Positions 36,632 through 45,763 of a stretch of DNA of 64,000 nucleotides are shown in pieces. The notes under the pieces are model-generated. The model saw nothing but the letters and a program-made list of their open reading frames with translations, was not told where the DNA came from and ran no database searches. Every line of letters begins with the position of its first letter. The stretch's first letter is position 1. The stretch is from CAVTHW01 sp963734625. GTDB lineage: Bacteria > Acidobacteriota > Terriglobia > Bryobacterales > Bryobacteraceae. The DNA lies in the NCBI GenBank assembly GCA_963734625.1, contig CAVTHW010000019.1, positions 123,178 through 187,177 on the forward strand, written 5' to 3'. A program made the position numbers and the translations under genes.

Positions 36632-38215
36632 TCAATGATCCAGTCCTAGTTGCCGCAACGCGGTCAGAAATCGCGGATCCGGCCGAAGTTCGTCCCAGAT
36701 TGGTTCGACTTTGAGCCATTGGATCCCCAGGTTGTGCTCCGAACAAGCCCGGTACAATGAGTCGAATGCCGCGTCGTAATCGCAGAGGCCGAGATGAAGG
36801 ATAGCGATCTGACAAGCCAGCATCGGGTTGTCCATGCCTATCAAGTTCCCCAGAAGGCTCCTTGCTTCTAGCACACGGCCACTACGGGCATAGCAGTAAC
36901 CGAGCATCCCTGCCGCAAACGCCGGCGCATTGGGTTTTGAGAATGCGTTCGCGGCTTCGTCGAACAGGCCCTGCATGAGGTAAGCCTCGCCCATCGAACG
37001 GTAGGTCCAGGGAAGAGCCGGATCAAACTCCAGCGAACGCCGGCAGGTGGCGATCGCCTCATCGTACTGCCTCACTGACACCAGATGCGTAGCCAAGGCG
37101 GTGGTAATGTTAGGCGAAAGGGGGTCGAGTTCGCACGCGCGCCGTACCTGGACACCCGCCTCTTCCAGTCGCCCCGCCGGGGCGAGCACGACCGCCGCAT
37201 AGAAAAGATGGGAGTTGGCGTGGTTCGGATTCGCTTCAAGCGCCCGCTGGAAGCACGCCTCCGCACCGAGCCAGTCGTATTCATAGACCGCGGAGATGCA
37301 GCCCAGAGACGAATGCGCGTCGGCGAGTGTATCGTCGATGTTCAACGCATTCTGAGCGGCAATCTTGGCTTTCCGCAATGCCTCGGCGATTGGAGTACCG
37401 CTGATCGCAGGCAGCATGAGATGACAGTCCGCCAGTCCTGCCCATGCAGACGCAATGCTGGCGTCCCGATCGAGCGCGCGCTCGAGATAGGCGATTGCTT
37501 TGAGGATGGATTCTCCAGTCCGCTTGTTCCAGTGGTAGCGGCCCTCGAGATACAAAGCGAATGCTTCAGGGTCCCGGCTGTACTGAGGGGTCGGCGCGCG
37601 CTTCAGCTTGACGTGCAGCGCCTCTACGATCGATTGCGCGATCTCCTCCTGAATCTGAAACACGTCACCCATCCGGCGGTCAAAACGCTGAGACAACAAG
37701 TGGCAGCCGTCGGCACAGTTAATCAACTGCGCGGTTATCCGGAGTCGATCAGCCACGCGGCGCACGCTGCCTTCGAGGATCGTCCGGACGCCGAGACGTG
37801 CACCGATAGCCCGTACATCGCCGGTCTTACCCTTGAAGTGAAAGGCTGACGTGCGTGCGACGACTTGGAGCCCATCGACCCGAGCGAGCGCGTTGATGAG
37901 CTCCTCGGTGAGACCGTCGCTGAAAACCTCGTTCGCCTCGTCCCGGTTCAGGTCTACGAACGGCAAAACGGCAATCGACGGTGACCGTGATGGTGCGCCC
38001 GAGACCGCCAGCGGTTCCCGCAGGTGTGGGCGGCTGTTCCACCAGGCGTCCAACTCCGACCGGTAGGCGAAGACCGAACTCAATGAAGCGTGCTTGTGCC
38101 TGTGCGCCGGCAGGCGTTCCGTCTTCTCCCAACGCTCGGCGGTTCGAACTGACACTTTCAGGTGCGCGGCGATCTCTTTCCAGGAGTTCAGCCGTTCGGA
38201 CTCGGGATCCTTCAT
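36632..38215 (-). CDS. HTH-TolB/TPR regulator 2
   Basis: A 527-residue regulator. Unlike the other three it begins with a MerR/excisionase-like helix-turn-helix (SWKEIAAHLKVSVRTAERWE, then FAYRSELDAWW). The same middle domain follows (SIAVLPFVDLNRDEANEVF, RTSAFHFKGKTGDVRAIG, SQRFDRRMGDVFQIQEEIA), then six to seven TPRs (AIAYLERALDRDASIASAWA ... ELRPDPRFLTALRQLG). ATG at 38215 is chosen because the upstream extension lacks family character. It is divergent from the secreted-protein gene at 38349, which it may control. Confidence 0.75.
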   Translation of the reverse strand: MKDPESERLNSWKEIAAHLKVSVRTAERWEKTERLPAHRHKHASLSSVFAYRSELDAWWNSRPHLREPLAVSGAPSRSPSIAVLPFVDLNRDEANEVFSDGLTEELINALARVDGLQVVARTSAFHFKGKTGDVRAIGARLGVRTILEGSVRRVADRLRITAQLINCADGCHLLSQRFDRRMGDVFQIQEEIAQSIVEALHVKLKRAPTPQYSRDPEAFALYLEGRYHWNKRTGESILKAIAYLERALDRDASIASAWAGLADCHLMLPAISGTPIAEALRKAKIAAQNALNIDDTLADAHSSLGCISAVYEYDWLGAEACFQRALEANPNHANSHLFYAAVVLAPAGRLEEAGVQVRRACELDPLSPNITTALATHLVSVRQYDEAIATCRRSLEFDPALPWTYRSMGEAYLMQGLFDEAANAFSKPNAPAFAAGMLGYCYARSGRVLEARSLLGNLIGMDNPMLACQIAILHLGLCDYDAAFDSLYRACSEHNLGIQWLKVEPIWDELRPDPRFLTALRQLGLDH

Positions 38216-38348
38216 CCAAGACCGATTATAGGTCGCGCCGCGCACGAATAGAATGACGCAAGCGACAATCTCTGTCACTTGGCACCTGGCAGAACTTGTC
38301 GCTTGCTCGACTCGAGCGTGGGCCGTACCATGGGTATGGAGGTTGATC

Positions 38349-38957
38349 ATGAAATCACGGATAGTGTTGATTTTGCTGATGTTCGCGTTGCTCCCGGCGG
38401 GTTACACGCTGGCCCGTGCGATCTTCACGGAGTTTACCGGAACCGAGATGGCAGCCGGTTCCCCGAGCGACTTTGGAAGGGTCAATTGCCCTGGCGGCCG
38501 GCCCACCGGTCTGTGGCCCACCAAGGCTGGCGAGTTCCCGACGGGGCCACCGTGCACACCCGGAAGCAGGGTCCACATCCGGGGCATGAAGCTGTCCTAC
38601 TACGTGCAGACCACCGATCCCCGGATCACGGGAGCGCAGGACCTCGTCATCAATGGGAACTTCGACGGCTGGCGAGACGCGACCGGGGACCCGGGATCGG
38701 GACACATGTGGGGCACGATCCGCTTGGAGCTCCAGGATAACGGTGTCAAAACAGGAGAAGTCTGGGAGGGGACGGTAATCGGTACCCGAACAGTCACTGC
38801 AGACGCAGTGCAGTCCACTTTCCACGACGCGGCGCACGGCAGCGGAGGCCGGCTGGAAGGACTCAGGGCCAACTGGCATGTTACGTTGAATCCGATCTCG
38901 GGCGTAGGCGAGTGCAACGGCTGGATTCTCGATCCGGGCGCCAAATTAACGCGATAG
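38349..38957 (+). CDS. Small secreted protein, paralogue A
   Basis: A 202-residue exported protein with a signal peptide (LILLMFALLPAGYTLARA) and motifs FTEFTGTEMA, GHMWGTIRLEL, GEVWEGTVIG and AAHGSGGRLEGL. The order and spacing match the protein at 39770-40288, so they are paralogues. Probably a compact beta-rich periplasmic or extracellular protein of unknown function. It is followed 10 bases later by the SnoaL-like gene. Confidence 0.6.
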   Translation: MKSRIVLILLMFALLPAGYTLARAIFTEFTGTEMAAGSPSDFGRVNCPGGRPTGLWPTKAGEFPTGPPCTPGSRVHIRGMKLSYYVQTTDPRITGAQDLVINGNFDGWRDATGDPGSGHMWGTIRLELQDNGVKTGEVWEGTVIGTRTVTADAVQSTFHDAAHGSGGRLEGLRANWHVTLNPISGVGECNGWILDPGAKLTR

Positions 38958-38967
38958 CATCGAATCT

Positions 38968-39414
38968 ATGGGTGATCTGGAAGAGCAGAACAAGTCTGTC
39001 GTGAGGCGATTCGGGGAGGCCCAACGAAATCGCAGGCTGGACCTTCTCGATGAACTCGTGGCGCCTGATTTCGTCCGCCACTGCCAGGCAACTCCGTGGC
39101 TGCAGGTCCGCAGCCGCGAAGAGTTAAAGCGATTTTTTGAAGAGGACTGGAAGGCGGTGCCCGACGGGCAATTCAGCGAGCGGTTCCTGGTGGCGGAAGG
39201 AGAGTATGTTGCCATCTACGTTCAGTATGCAGGCACCCATACCGGACAGTGGGGTCCGATTCCTCCGTCTCAGAAGCGATTCGAACTGGACTGCAGCGGT
39301 GTGATTCGCCTGGCCGGAGGCAAGATTGCCGAACTGTGGATTACGTGGGACAACGTCGCTGTGCTCACCCAACTTGGGCACTGGCCACCGAAAACAGAAG
39401 TCTCCAGTGCGTGA
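38968..39414 (+). CDS. SnoaL-like (NTF2-fold) protein
   Basis: A 148-residue protein of the SnoaL polyketide-cyclase-like/NTF2 superfamily. Typical features are the N-terminal helices with LVAPDFVRHCQATPW, the central VPDGQFSERFLVAEGEYVAIY and GTHTGQWGPIPPS, and the C-terminal GKIAELWITWDNVAVLTQLG. Members are cyclases, isomerases or binding proteins; the role here is unknown. Ten bases separate it from the secreted-protein gene, so co-transcription is likely. Confidence 0.8.
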   Translation: MGDLEEQNKSVVRRFGEAQRNRRLDLLDELVAPDFVRHCQATPWLQVRSREELKRFFEEDWKAVPDGQFSERFLVAEGEYVAIYVQYAGTHTGQWGPIPPSQKRFELDCSGVIRLAGGKIAELWITWDNVAVLTQLGHWPPKTEVSSA

Positions 39415-39769
39415 AGAGGCACGACCGGGACCTCGGCACCGCGCTTGCCATCCCAATGCTGACCCGCATTCTTGGATGCTTAGATCTATACTTTGGACGG
39501 GTTCCGTCTGGTTGGCAATGCGAAAGTTGACGCTTGTGAAAAACCGTGTTGCCAGAGACGGTCAAGGTCCAAGTTGACGTCGCCAACCCGTGGAATGAAG
39601 ACGGCCATCGCCCCGCCACAGCCACAAGTAAGCGTCGGGCGTTACTCGTCAAGTTGGCGTCCGCCTCACCGGTGCGAGGCGTGCGGACTCAACTACGTGG
39701 CGCAAATCAACCGCCGCTAGCTTCCGTGATGAGGTAGGGCGCCGCCTTCCGAGCGAGCGGCGCCAATAG
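39415..39769. repeat. Intergenic region with dispersed repeat copy 1 (39566-39644)
   Basis: No gene. Bases 39566-39644 are about 80% identical to 42241-42326, including an exact 31-base run ending GTAAGCGTCGGGCGTTA and the word GGAATGAAGACGGCCA. The copies have the same orientation and flank the inverted secreted-protein gene and regulator 3. No terminal inverted repeats or transposase are seen. Confidence 0.5.
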
Positions 39770-40288
39770 CTACTTCTTGCCCGGGGTCAGGATACGCACT
39801 TTGATGGTCGCAACGGGGGAGCCGGCGGGGTAGGTGCCGTCCAACAGCAGTTGCAGTTGCTCGACGCTGCCGCCGCTGCCGTGTCCGGTGGCACTATAGG
39901 AAAAACTCCCGTCTGCTGCTTGCGTACCCTCCCAGACGCCTTCCCAAACGCCGCCACCGGAAACCTCCAGCCGGAACGTTCCCCAGGCGTTGAGCGTGCC
40001 GTCCTCGTGAATGTTGGCATTGAATGTGCCGTAGTTCAGTCCATTCGTTCTCGCGTCCGAGGTGTCTTCCTGGAATATCCGCTGTTGGCCTCTCACCGTG
40101 CCGCCGGTTCCGGGAGGGCAGGGCGCGAACGGATTCCCGGTGGGAAGGCCCCCGTGGCATTTCACTTCGCCGGGGTTGGCCAGTCCTACGGGGGTTTCGG
40201 TGCCCGTGACGATGGTGAACTTTGCCTGCGCTGCGGCCAGCCCTGCCATCATTAGCAGGGCGACGATTACCGAAAGAACGTGTTTCAT
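39770..40288 (-). CDS. Small secreted protein, paralogue B
   Basis: A 172-residue exported protein (signal peptide HVLSVIVALLMMAGLAAAQA) with FTIVTGTETP, NAWGTFRLEVSGGG, VWEGVWEGTQAA and TGHGSGGSVEQLQLLL, paralogous to 38349-38957. ATG at 40288 has a good GGAGATAACCCC leader. It is divergently transcribed from regulator 3 at 40434 with 145 bases between, as paralogue A is from regulator 2: one regulator facing one secreted protein, twice. Confidence 0.65.
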   Translation of the reverse strand: MKHVLSVIVALLMMAGLAAAQAKFTIVTGTETPVGLANPGEVKCHGGLPTGNPFAPCPPGTGGTVRGQQRIFQEDTSDARTNGLNYGTFNANIHEDGTLNAWGTFRLEVSGGGVWEGVWEGTQAADGSFSYSATGHGSGGSVEQLQLLLDGTYPAGSPVATIKVRILTPGKK

Positions 40289-40433
40289 GGGGTTATCTCC
40301 TTCACGCCAACAGTAAGCTGCAGCAAGCCCTTTGGCCATAGACAGCGCCTGGAAACCGGCTGGTTTTTTCCTTGGCGTCCAAGTGCGCGGAAGGATTGCG
40401 GTTGCGGAGTTGAGGGCCTATACTTCCGGTAGG

Positions 40434-42185
40434 ATGCCCAGGATTTCCGGGCGGGTGAGTTTCGGCGAGTTCGAGCTTGACCTGGACGCCGGCATGCTGC
40501 GCAAGTCCGGCAGGACGCTGAAGCTCCGGCCGCAGCCGATGCGGGTTCTGTGCCTGCTGGTCGGTCATGCGGGCAGACTGGTCAGCCGCGAGGAGATCCG
40601 CCGCCACCTATGGGGCGAGTCCACCTTCGTGGATTATGACGTAGGGGTGGATTCTTGCGTGAACCGCATCCGCATGGCTCTGCGCGACAAAGCGCAGGTT
40701 CCACGTTATGTCGAAACGCTCCCCCGGCAAGGCTATCGCTTCATCGCGCCGGTCAAACGCGAGAGGGCGTTCGCGGAGCCCATGCTGGCGGTGCTGCCCT
40801 TCGCAAATCTGAATGGCGACCCCGCCAGGGATTATTTCGCCGACGGTGTGACCGATGCGCTGATCACGGAACTCGCCCGCATTCCGGCGGTGCGGGTGAT
40901 CTCGCGCCAGTCCGTGCTCCATCTGAAAGGGAGCAGCCGCAAGCTGGAGGAGATTGCCCGCGAGCTTGGGGTGGATGGCGTTGTGGAAGGAGCCGCGCTG
41001 CATGAGGGCAATCGCGTTCGCCTAACGGCGCAGTTGATCCTGACGGAGCCCGAGCGCCACGTATGGGCCCAGAGCTACGACTGCGACCTGTCCGCGGTAT
41101 TGAGCACCCAGCGCGAGGCGGCGCGGGCGGTTGCCGCATGTGTAGCCACGGCGTTGCAGACAGACGCGGCCGTTGTGCCAGCCCCGGCGCCGGCGCGGCT
41201 GGTCGCGCCGGAAATTATCGAGGCGTATTTGAAAGCTCGTTTTGAGCTTGACAAGTTGAGCGCGGAAGCCATCGGGAAGGCGCTCCAGTGCTTGCGGGAC
41301 ATCACCGCGAAGGCGCCAGATTTCGCTCTTGGGCTCGCCGGGCACGCCGCCTGCCTGTTCAGCCTGGGTTGGTGGGGACATGCTCCAGCCCGCGAGGTGT
41401 ACCCCAGCGCGAAGCATTTGGCATTGGAGGCTGTTGCCATCGACGACAGCATCAGCTTGGCCCATGTGGTTCTCGCCTGGATGAACTTGCTTCTCGATTG
41501 GGACCTGGACAGCGCCATGCGGGAGGTTCGGCGCGCCATTGAACTGAGCCCAAGCGACACGGACGCTCACTTGTTGTATTCGACGCTCCTATGCTTTGTC
41601 GACCGAAACTCCGAGGCGGTTGCAGAGGTTCAGTACGCGCTGAACCTCAATCCCGTGTCGCTCCACCCAAACCAATATGGCGCCTGGATGTTTTCCTATA
41701 TGGGCCAGCACGCGCGGGCGGAGGCGCAAGCCAGGCGAACCATCGAACTATTCCCGGATTCCTTTCAGCCTTACTTCGTACTCGGGTGGTCTGCATGGTA
41801 TCAGGGCCGGACGGAGGAAGCGGTTGCCGTCTTGGAGAAGGCTCTCAGCCGTTCGCGCGAAGCTTTATCACTCGTCTACCTGGGACATGTTTACGGCCGG
41901 CTCGGCCGGACAGACGACGCCCGGTGCCTCCTCCGCGAACTCGGGCAGCTTCGCACGCGAGGTCAGGCCCCGCCGATCGCCTTCGCGACAATCTACGCGG
42001 GACTCGGCGACAATGACGCGGCGTTCGATTGGCTCGAAACGGCTTATCGGCTCCGGGATGGCTACCTATTCTGGCTCCCTGGGGCTCCCGGGCTCGATCC
42101 CCTTCGCTCGGATCCGCGGTTTACCAATCTCGTTCATCGAATGGGGATCGTTCCGCCTCAGCTGGCACAGAAATGGATCACCTGA
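40434..42185 (+). CDS. wHTH-TolB/TPR regulator 3
   Basis: A 583-residue protein. Residues 5-100 form an OmpR/CadC-type winged helix (FGEFELDLDAGMLRKSGRTL, VSREEIRRHLWGESTFVDYD, PRYVETLPRQGYRFIAPV). A TolB-N/FlgO-like domain (MLAVLPFANLNGDPARDYF, VISRQSVLHLKGSSRKLEEI) and TPRs follow (AMREVRRAIELSPSDTDAHL, ARRTIELFPDSFQPYFVLGW), ending PLRSDPRFTNLVHRMG. ATG at 40434 follows a GGTAGG; an upstream extension of 34 codons looks noncoding. Likely a transcription factor that reads an unknown signal through its TPRs. Confidence 0.8.
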   Translation: MPRISGRVSFGEFELDLDAGMLRKSGRTLKLRPQPMRVLCLLVGHAGRLVSREEIRRHLWGESTFVDYDVGVDSCVNRIRMALRDKAQVPRYVETLPRQGYRFIAPVKRERAFAEPMLAVLPFANLNGDPARDYFADGVTDALITELARIPAVRVISRQSVLHLKGSSRKLEEIARELGVDGVVEGAALHEGNRVRLTAQLILTEPERHVWAQSYDCDLSAVLSTQREAARAVAACVATALQTDAAVVPAPAPARLVAPEIIEAYLKARFELDKLSAEAIGKALQCLRDITAKAPDFALGLAGHAACLFSLGWWGHAPAREVYPSAKHLALEAVAIDDSISLAHVVLAWMNLLLDWDLDSAMREVRRAIELSPSDTDAHLLYSTLLCFVDRNSEAVAEVQYALNLNPVSLHPNQYGAWMFSYMGQHARAEAQARRTIELFPDSFQPYFVLGWSAWYQGRTEEAVAVLEKALSRSREALSLVYLGHVYGRLGRTDDARCLLRELGQLRTRGQAPPIAFATIYAGLGDNDAAFDWLETAYRLRDGYLFWLPGAPGLDPLRSDPRFTNLVHRMGIVPPQLAQKWIT

Positions 42186-42533
42186 AAGCGTGTGCCTGCG
42201 CCAGGCAGATTCCAGACTTCGTAGTGTTCACAAAATATCCCGTCCACGTTGACGGTTTGTCGGCTAACCCGAGGAATGAAGACGGCCACCGCCGCGCCAC
42301 AGCCACAAGTAAGCGTCGGGCGTTATACCGCCATGTGGCTTCCGGCAAGCTATCCCTAAACACTAGGCGAACAGCGAGGAACTATTTCTGAGCACGCCGG
42401 GTCGGGACAACCGCTGTGCCAAAGTCCGAGATGGCGGCTAAAGGCTGCATCCAGGCGGGGCAGATACTGGTTGCGCGGCAGAGACACTGGTAAGAAGCCA
42501 TCGGTACTGTCGCCATGCCAGGGAGGCATCTGC
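42186..42533. repeat. Intergenic region with dispersed repeat copy 2 (42241-42326)
   Basis: Holds the second copy of the repeat described at 39566-39644. Apart from that no gene or clear signal is seen between regulator 3 and the TolB-like fragment. Confidence 0.5.
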
Positions 42534-42870
42534 TCACCGAAAATTCTCGACCAGCATCAGATCTCCGCGTCGCGCAGGCTGGTCGCTGAACAGCAACCAC
42601 CGCCCGTCCGCCGAGACGCTGATGCCGCCACGCAGCGAGATTTGGATTCGCCCCGGCGTTTCCACCTTCTCCGTCGCGAACGGGAAGAGCTGCACATCAA
42701 AACCACGGAGTGGATCCGCCGACGAAGCTGTGTAGATCCCCTCGGGGTTCATCGCGAAATTCCGGGGGTTCCGCAGCGAGCGGACGGATTCGATGCACAA
42801 GCTCCTCGTTTCCACCCTCGACCGGTAAAGCCGCAGAGGCTTGCCGATGTTCCTGGGCCAGTAGCGATCC
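42534..42870 (-). pseudogene. C-terminal end of a TolB/WD40-like propeller
   Basis: The frame ending at 42534 reads NFAMNPEGIYTASSADPLRG, LFPFATEKVETPGRIQISLR and GGISVSADGRWLLFSDQ, and ends GDLMLVENFR. This is the usual ending of acidobacterial TolB-like propellers attached to kinases or winged-helix regulators. Everything upstream of about 42870 is missing. Confidence 0.55.
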
Positions 42871-43427
42871 TCCCGGTAGGTTGACGGGCACTCGGAATGT
42901 ATGGTCCGCCGCCAGATTGCATCCCTTCCTCCAGTTGCTGCGGAGCAAGGGCGGCGGACCATCCCATTAGTTGAGCGCGGAGGCGTGCGTGCGGCATGGT
43001 CCTCCCTGAACGCGTTATCGGGAGCTATTTCGAGCCCGCCGGGGCTCCGCCAGCATGCGGCTCGATGGTGCGGCCGACCATAGGGGCTAACCGGAGATTC
43101 AGATCCTATTTGCTGCCCGACTTAGGCCACTCCCCGGACCGGGCCCAGACAATCGCTATTTGGGATAGGAGTAGGAGATAGAGCGTCTTGAAAGTGCACA
43201 CGAACAAGCGGGGCGCGTATACGGACGGACCGGAGCGCGAGTCGGTCCCGTCCCTGATTAGCCCCGTCCCTGACCAGCCCTTTGCACCGGGGCTTGGTCT
43301 ATACTATCGGCTGCAACGGAACTCAAGATGGTGAGCCGTCCACAGCGTCAAGACTGTGCGATGGACCGCCCAACGGAGACTTGACCTAGCCGACGCCCGA
43401 CCGTCGGGCCCGGAAGGAGGCCTCGAA
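42871..43427. other. Intergenic region, no gene seen
   Basis: No reading frame with family character. Near 43245-43280 are short direct repeats (CCCGTCCCTGA twice, 19 bases apart). The end of the stretch carries the AGGAGG of the tannase-like gene. Confidence 0.4.
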
Positions 43428-44999
43428 GTGGCGCATAGGATACTGTGGGCAGTTATGTCGTTCGTTGCGCCAGCGCTGGCCGGAGACTGCGTAGGACTAG
43501 CAAAGCTCAGCCTTCCCGCGACGGCAATCACTATCGCCGAAGAGGTGACGGCGGGCACTTTCCAACCGCCCAGCGGGCAAGGACTGAAGGGCCTGCCGGC
43601 GTTCTGTCGCGTAGCGGGCATTATCAAGCCGTCGAGCGATTCGGACATCCGCTTTGAGGCGTGGATGCCGGCGCAGGGGTGGAACTCCAAGTTCCAAGGT
43701 GTCGGGAACGGCGGATTTGCCGGCTCGACAAGCTACAGCGGACTATCAGATGCAGTTCGTCATGGATATGCGGCCGCATCTACAGACACAGGACATCGAG
43801 GCGCCGAAACGGACGCGACGTGGGCGCTCGGGCATCCCGAAAAGCTTGTCGACTTCGGATACCGCGCCATTCACGAGACGACCGTCAAGGGCAAGGCGAT
43901 CACGGAGGCGTTTTACGGTTCTAAGCCGAAGCGGTCGTATTTCAACTCCTGTTCCAACGGCGGGCGCCAGGCGCTGATGGAGGCGCAGCGCTACCCCGAG
44001 GACTACGACGGCCTCATCTCAGGTGCGCCGGCCAACCATTACACTCATCTGTTGGGGCTGGCTGCCTCGAACCTGCAGGTGACCGCAGGCAACACAGCGG
44101 CCTACATCCCGCAGGCGAAACTGCCGGCGATTCAGGCCGCCGCGCTGGCAGCCTGCGACAAACTCGACGCTGTCGAGGACGGCGTCGTCGAGAACCCGGC
44201 CGCGTGCCGCTTCGATCCTGCGACGCTGCTGTGCAAGGGCGCCGAGAACGATAAATGCCTGACTGAGCCGCAGATGAAGGCGTTGAAGAAGCTCTACGAC
44301 GGCTTGCGCGACTCGAAAGGCAAGTTGCTGTACCCCGGCTACGCCGTGAGCGGCGAAGCGGAGCAGGGCGGCTGGGAGCGGTGGATCACGGGACCGGAGC
44401 CGGAGACGAGCCTCATGTTCGCGTTCGTCACGGGCTTCTACAGGAACATGGTCTTCGGCGATCCGGCGTGGGACTTCAGGAAGTTCAACGTGGACGCCGA
44501 TCTCAGGACTGTAGTCGCCAAGACCGCGGGCACCCTGAATGCTACAGACTCCGACCTCCGTCGGTTCAAGGCGCTCGGCGGGAAGTTGATCCTCTACCAC
44601 GGCTGGTGCGACCCGGCGATCCCCGCGCAAGCGGCCATCGATTACTACAAGAGCGTCACGAAGAAGATGGGGGCGAAGAGAACAACCGAATTCGTCCGCC
44701 TCTTCATGGTGCCGGGCATGCAGCACTGCAGCGGAGGCGCTGGTCCGAATACGTTCGGACAGAGCGGTGTCGCGCAAGGCGAAGCACGCAGCAATATCGC
44801 CGCCGCTCTGGAGCGCTGGGTGGAGCAGGGTATCGCGCCGGAAGAGATCATCGCCACGAAGAACAAGAGCGCCGCCAACCCGGTAGTGCGCACGCGCCCG
44901 CTCTGCGCTTATCCGAAGGTGGCGAAGTACAAGGGTACGGGCAGCACCGACGACGCGTCGAATTTCGCGTGCGTCGAGCCGGACAAACCGAAACGCTGA
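43428..44999 (+). CDS. Tannase/feruloyl-esterase family hydrolase
   Basis: A 523-residue exported alpha/beta hydrolase of the tannase/feruloyl esterase family, which cleaves phenolic esters of plant material. The catalytic serine lies in NSCSNGGRQALMEAQRYPEDYDG; the charge-relay residues are probably Asp in LILYHGWCDPAIPA and His in MVPGMQHCSGG. Cysteines flank the serine and histidine motifs, as in the family. Start is GTG at 43428, behind GGAAGGAGG, giving a signal peptide (ILWAVMSFVAPALAGD). The long version from 43356 lacks a ribosome site. Confidence 0.85.
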   Translation: MAHRILWAVMSFVAPALAGDCVGLAKLSLPATAITIAEEVTAGTFQPPSGQGLKGLPAFCRVAGIIKPSSDSDIRFEAWMPAQGWNSKFQGVGNGGFAGSTSYSGLSDAVRHGYAAASTDTGHRGAETDATWALGHPEKLVDFGYRAIHETTVKGKAITEAFYGSKPKRSYFNSCSNGGRQALMEAQRYPEDYDGLISGAPANHYTHLLGLAASNLQVTAGNTAAYIPQAKLPAIQAAALAACDKLDAVEDGVVENPAACRFDPATLLCKGAENDKCLTEPQMKALKKLYDGLRDSKGKLLYPGYAVSGEAEQGGWERWITGPEPETSLMFAFVTGFYRNMVFGDPAWDFRKFNVDADLRTVVAKTAGTLNATDSDLRRFKALGGKLILYHGWCDPAIPAQAAIDYYKSVTKKMGAKRTTEFVRLFMVPGMQHCSGGAGPNTFGQSGVAQGEARSNIAAALERWVEQGIAPEEIIATKNKSAANPVVRTRPLCAYPKVAKYKGTGSTDDASNFACVEPDKPKR

Positions 45000-45241
45000 T
45001 CCAAGCTGGCCCAGACCGACGCCTAGCCGGTAGGTGCATTCTCCAACTTCATCAAATGGGTCGACGACGTGATCTCTCTGGCCGCCGCGGTCGGTGCGGT
45101 TGTCGGTGGCATTGTGTCCTATGCGACCGGGGAACGTCCGGCGCACTGCCACGCCGAATGGGAGCAAATGTAATCCAAATAGAAGGTGTCTGTAAGGACT
45201 CGCAGCCACGTTCTGGGCATAATCGCCGCAGGAGGTAGAAC

Positions 45242-45763
45242 GTGATGCTTATCAGGCATCTGGTGTCCGCCGCCCTTTCGACGGCGTTTTTCTGCTGGAC
45301 GCTTGCTGCGCAAACGCCATGCGGGCCCAGCAGCGTGCGCGGGACGTGGTCCTACAGGTCACTTGGGTGGGCGGTAGTCGACGGTTCACCAGTCCCATTC
45401 GTGATGCTGGGCGTAATGGTCGTCGACCACACTGGCAAGATCAGTGGTCCGGGCACGGCAATCACCGGTGGAGAAATCATGGAGTTCGAGTTGGACGGCA
45501 AGATCGAAGTGAATTCCAGCTGCACCGCCGTCATGACCTACGGCATGACCGTGCCGACGCCGGCGGGACCGGTTCGCGTCCCAGGGGATGCTGTCGGGCG
45601 TCTGATCATCAACGCCCGTGCGGATGAGATCGTCAGCGCAACCCTGGCCGCACCTCCAGCCTGGGGGATGAAGGCGAACTGGCTCACCACGATAAAGCGG
45701 ATGAGCCCGGCCCCGGAGCCGGTCATGTGGCCTGCAATTCCGGCGCAGACCGGAACTCGTTAA
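45242..45763 (+). CDS. Small secreted protein of unknown function
   Basis: A 173-residue protein with a signal peptide (LVSAALSTAFFCWTLAAQ), then SSVRGTWSYRSLGWAVVDG, VMVVDHTGKISGPGTA and VGRLIINARADEIVSATL, recalling lipocalin-like one-domain secreted proteins. Start is GTG at 45242 or ATG at 45245, behind AGGAGG. Its last 41 bases overlap the end of the convergent regulator 4. Confidence 0.55.
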   Translation: MMLIRHLVSAALSTAFFCWTLAAQTPCGPSSVRGTWSYRSLGWAVVDGSPVPFVMLGVMVVDHTGKISGPGTAITGGEIMEFELDGKIEVNSSCTAVMTYGMTVPTPAGPVRVPGDAVGRLIINARADEIVSATLAAPPAWGMKANWLTTIKRMSPAPEPVMWPAIPAQTGTR

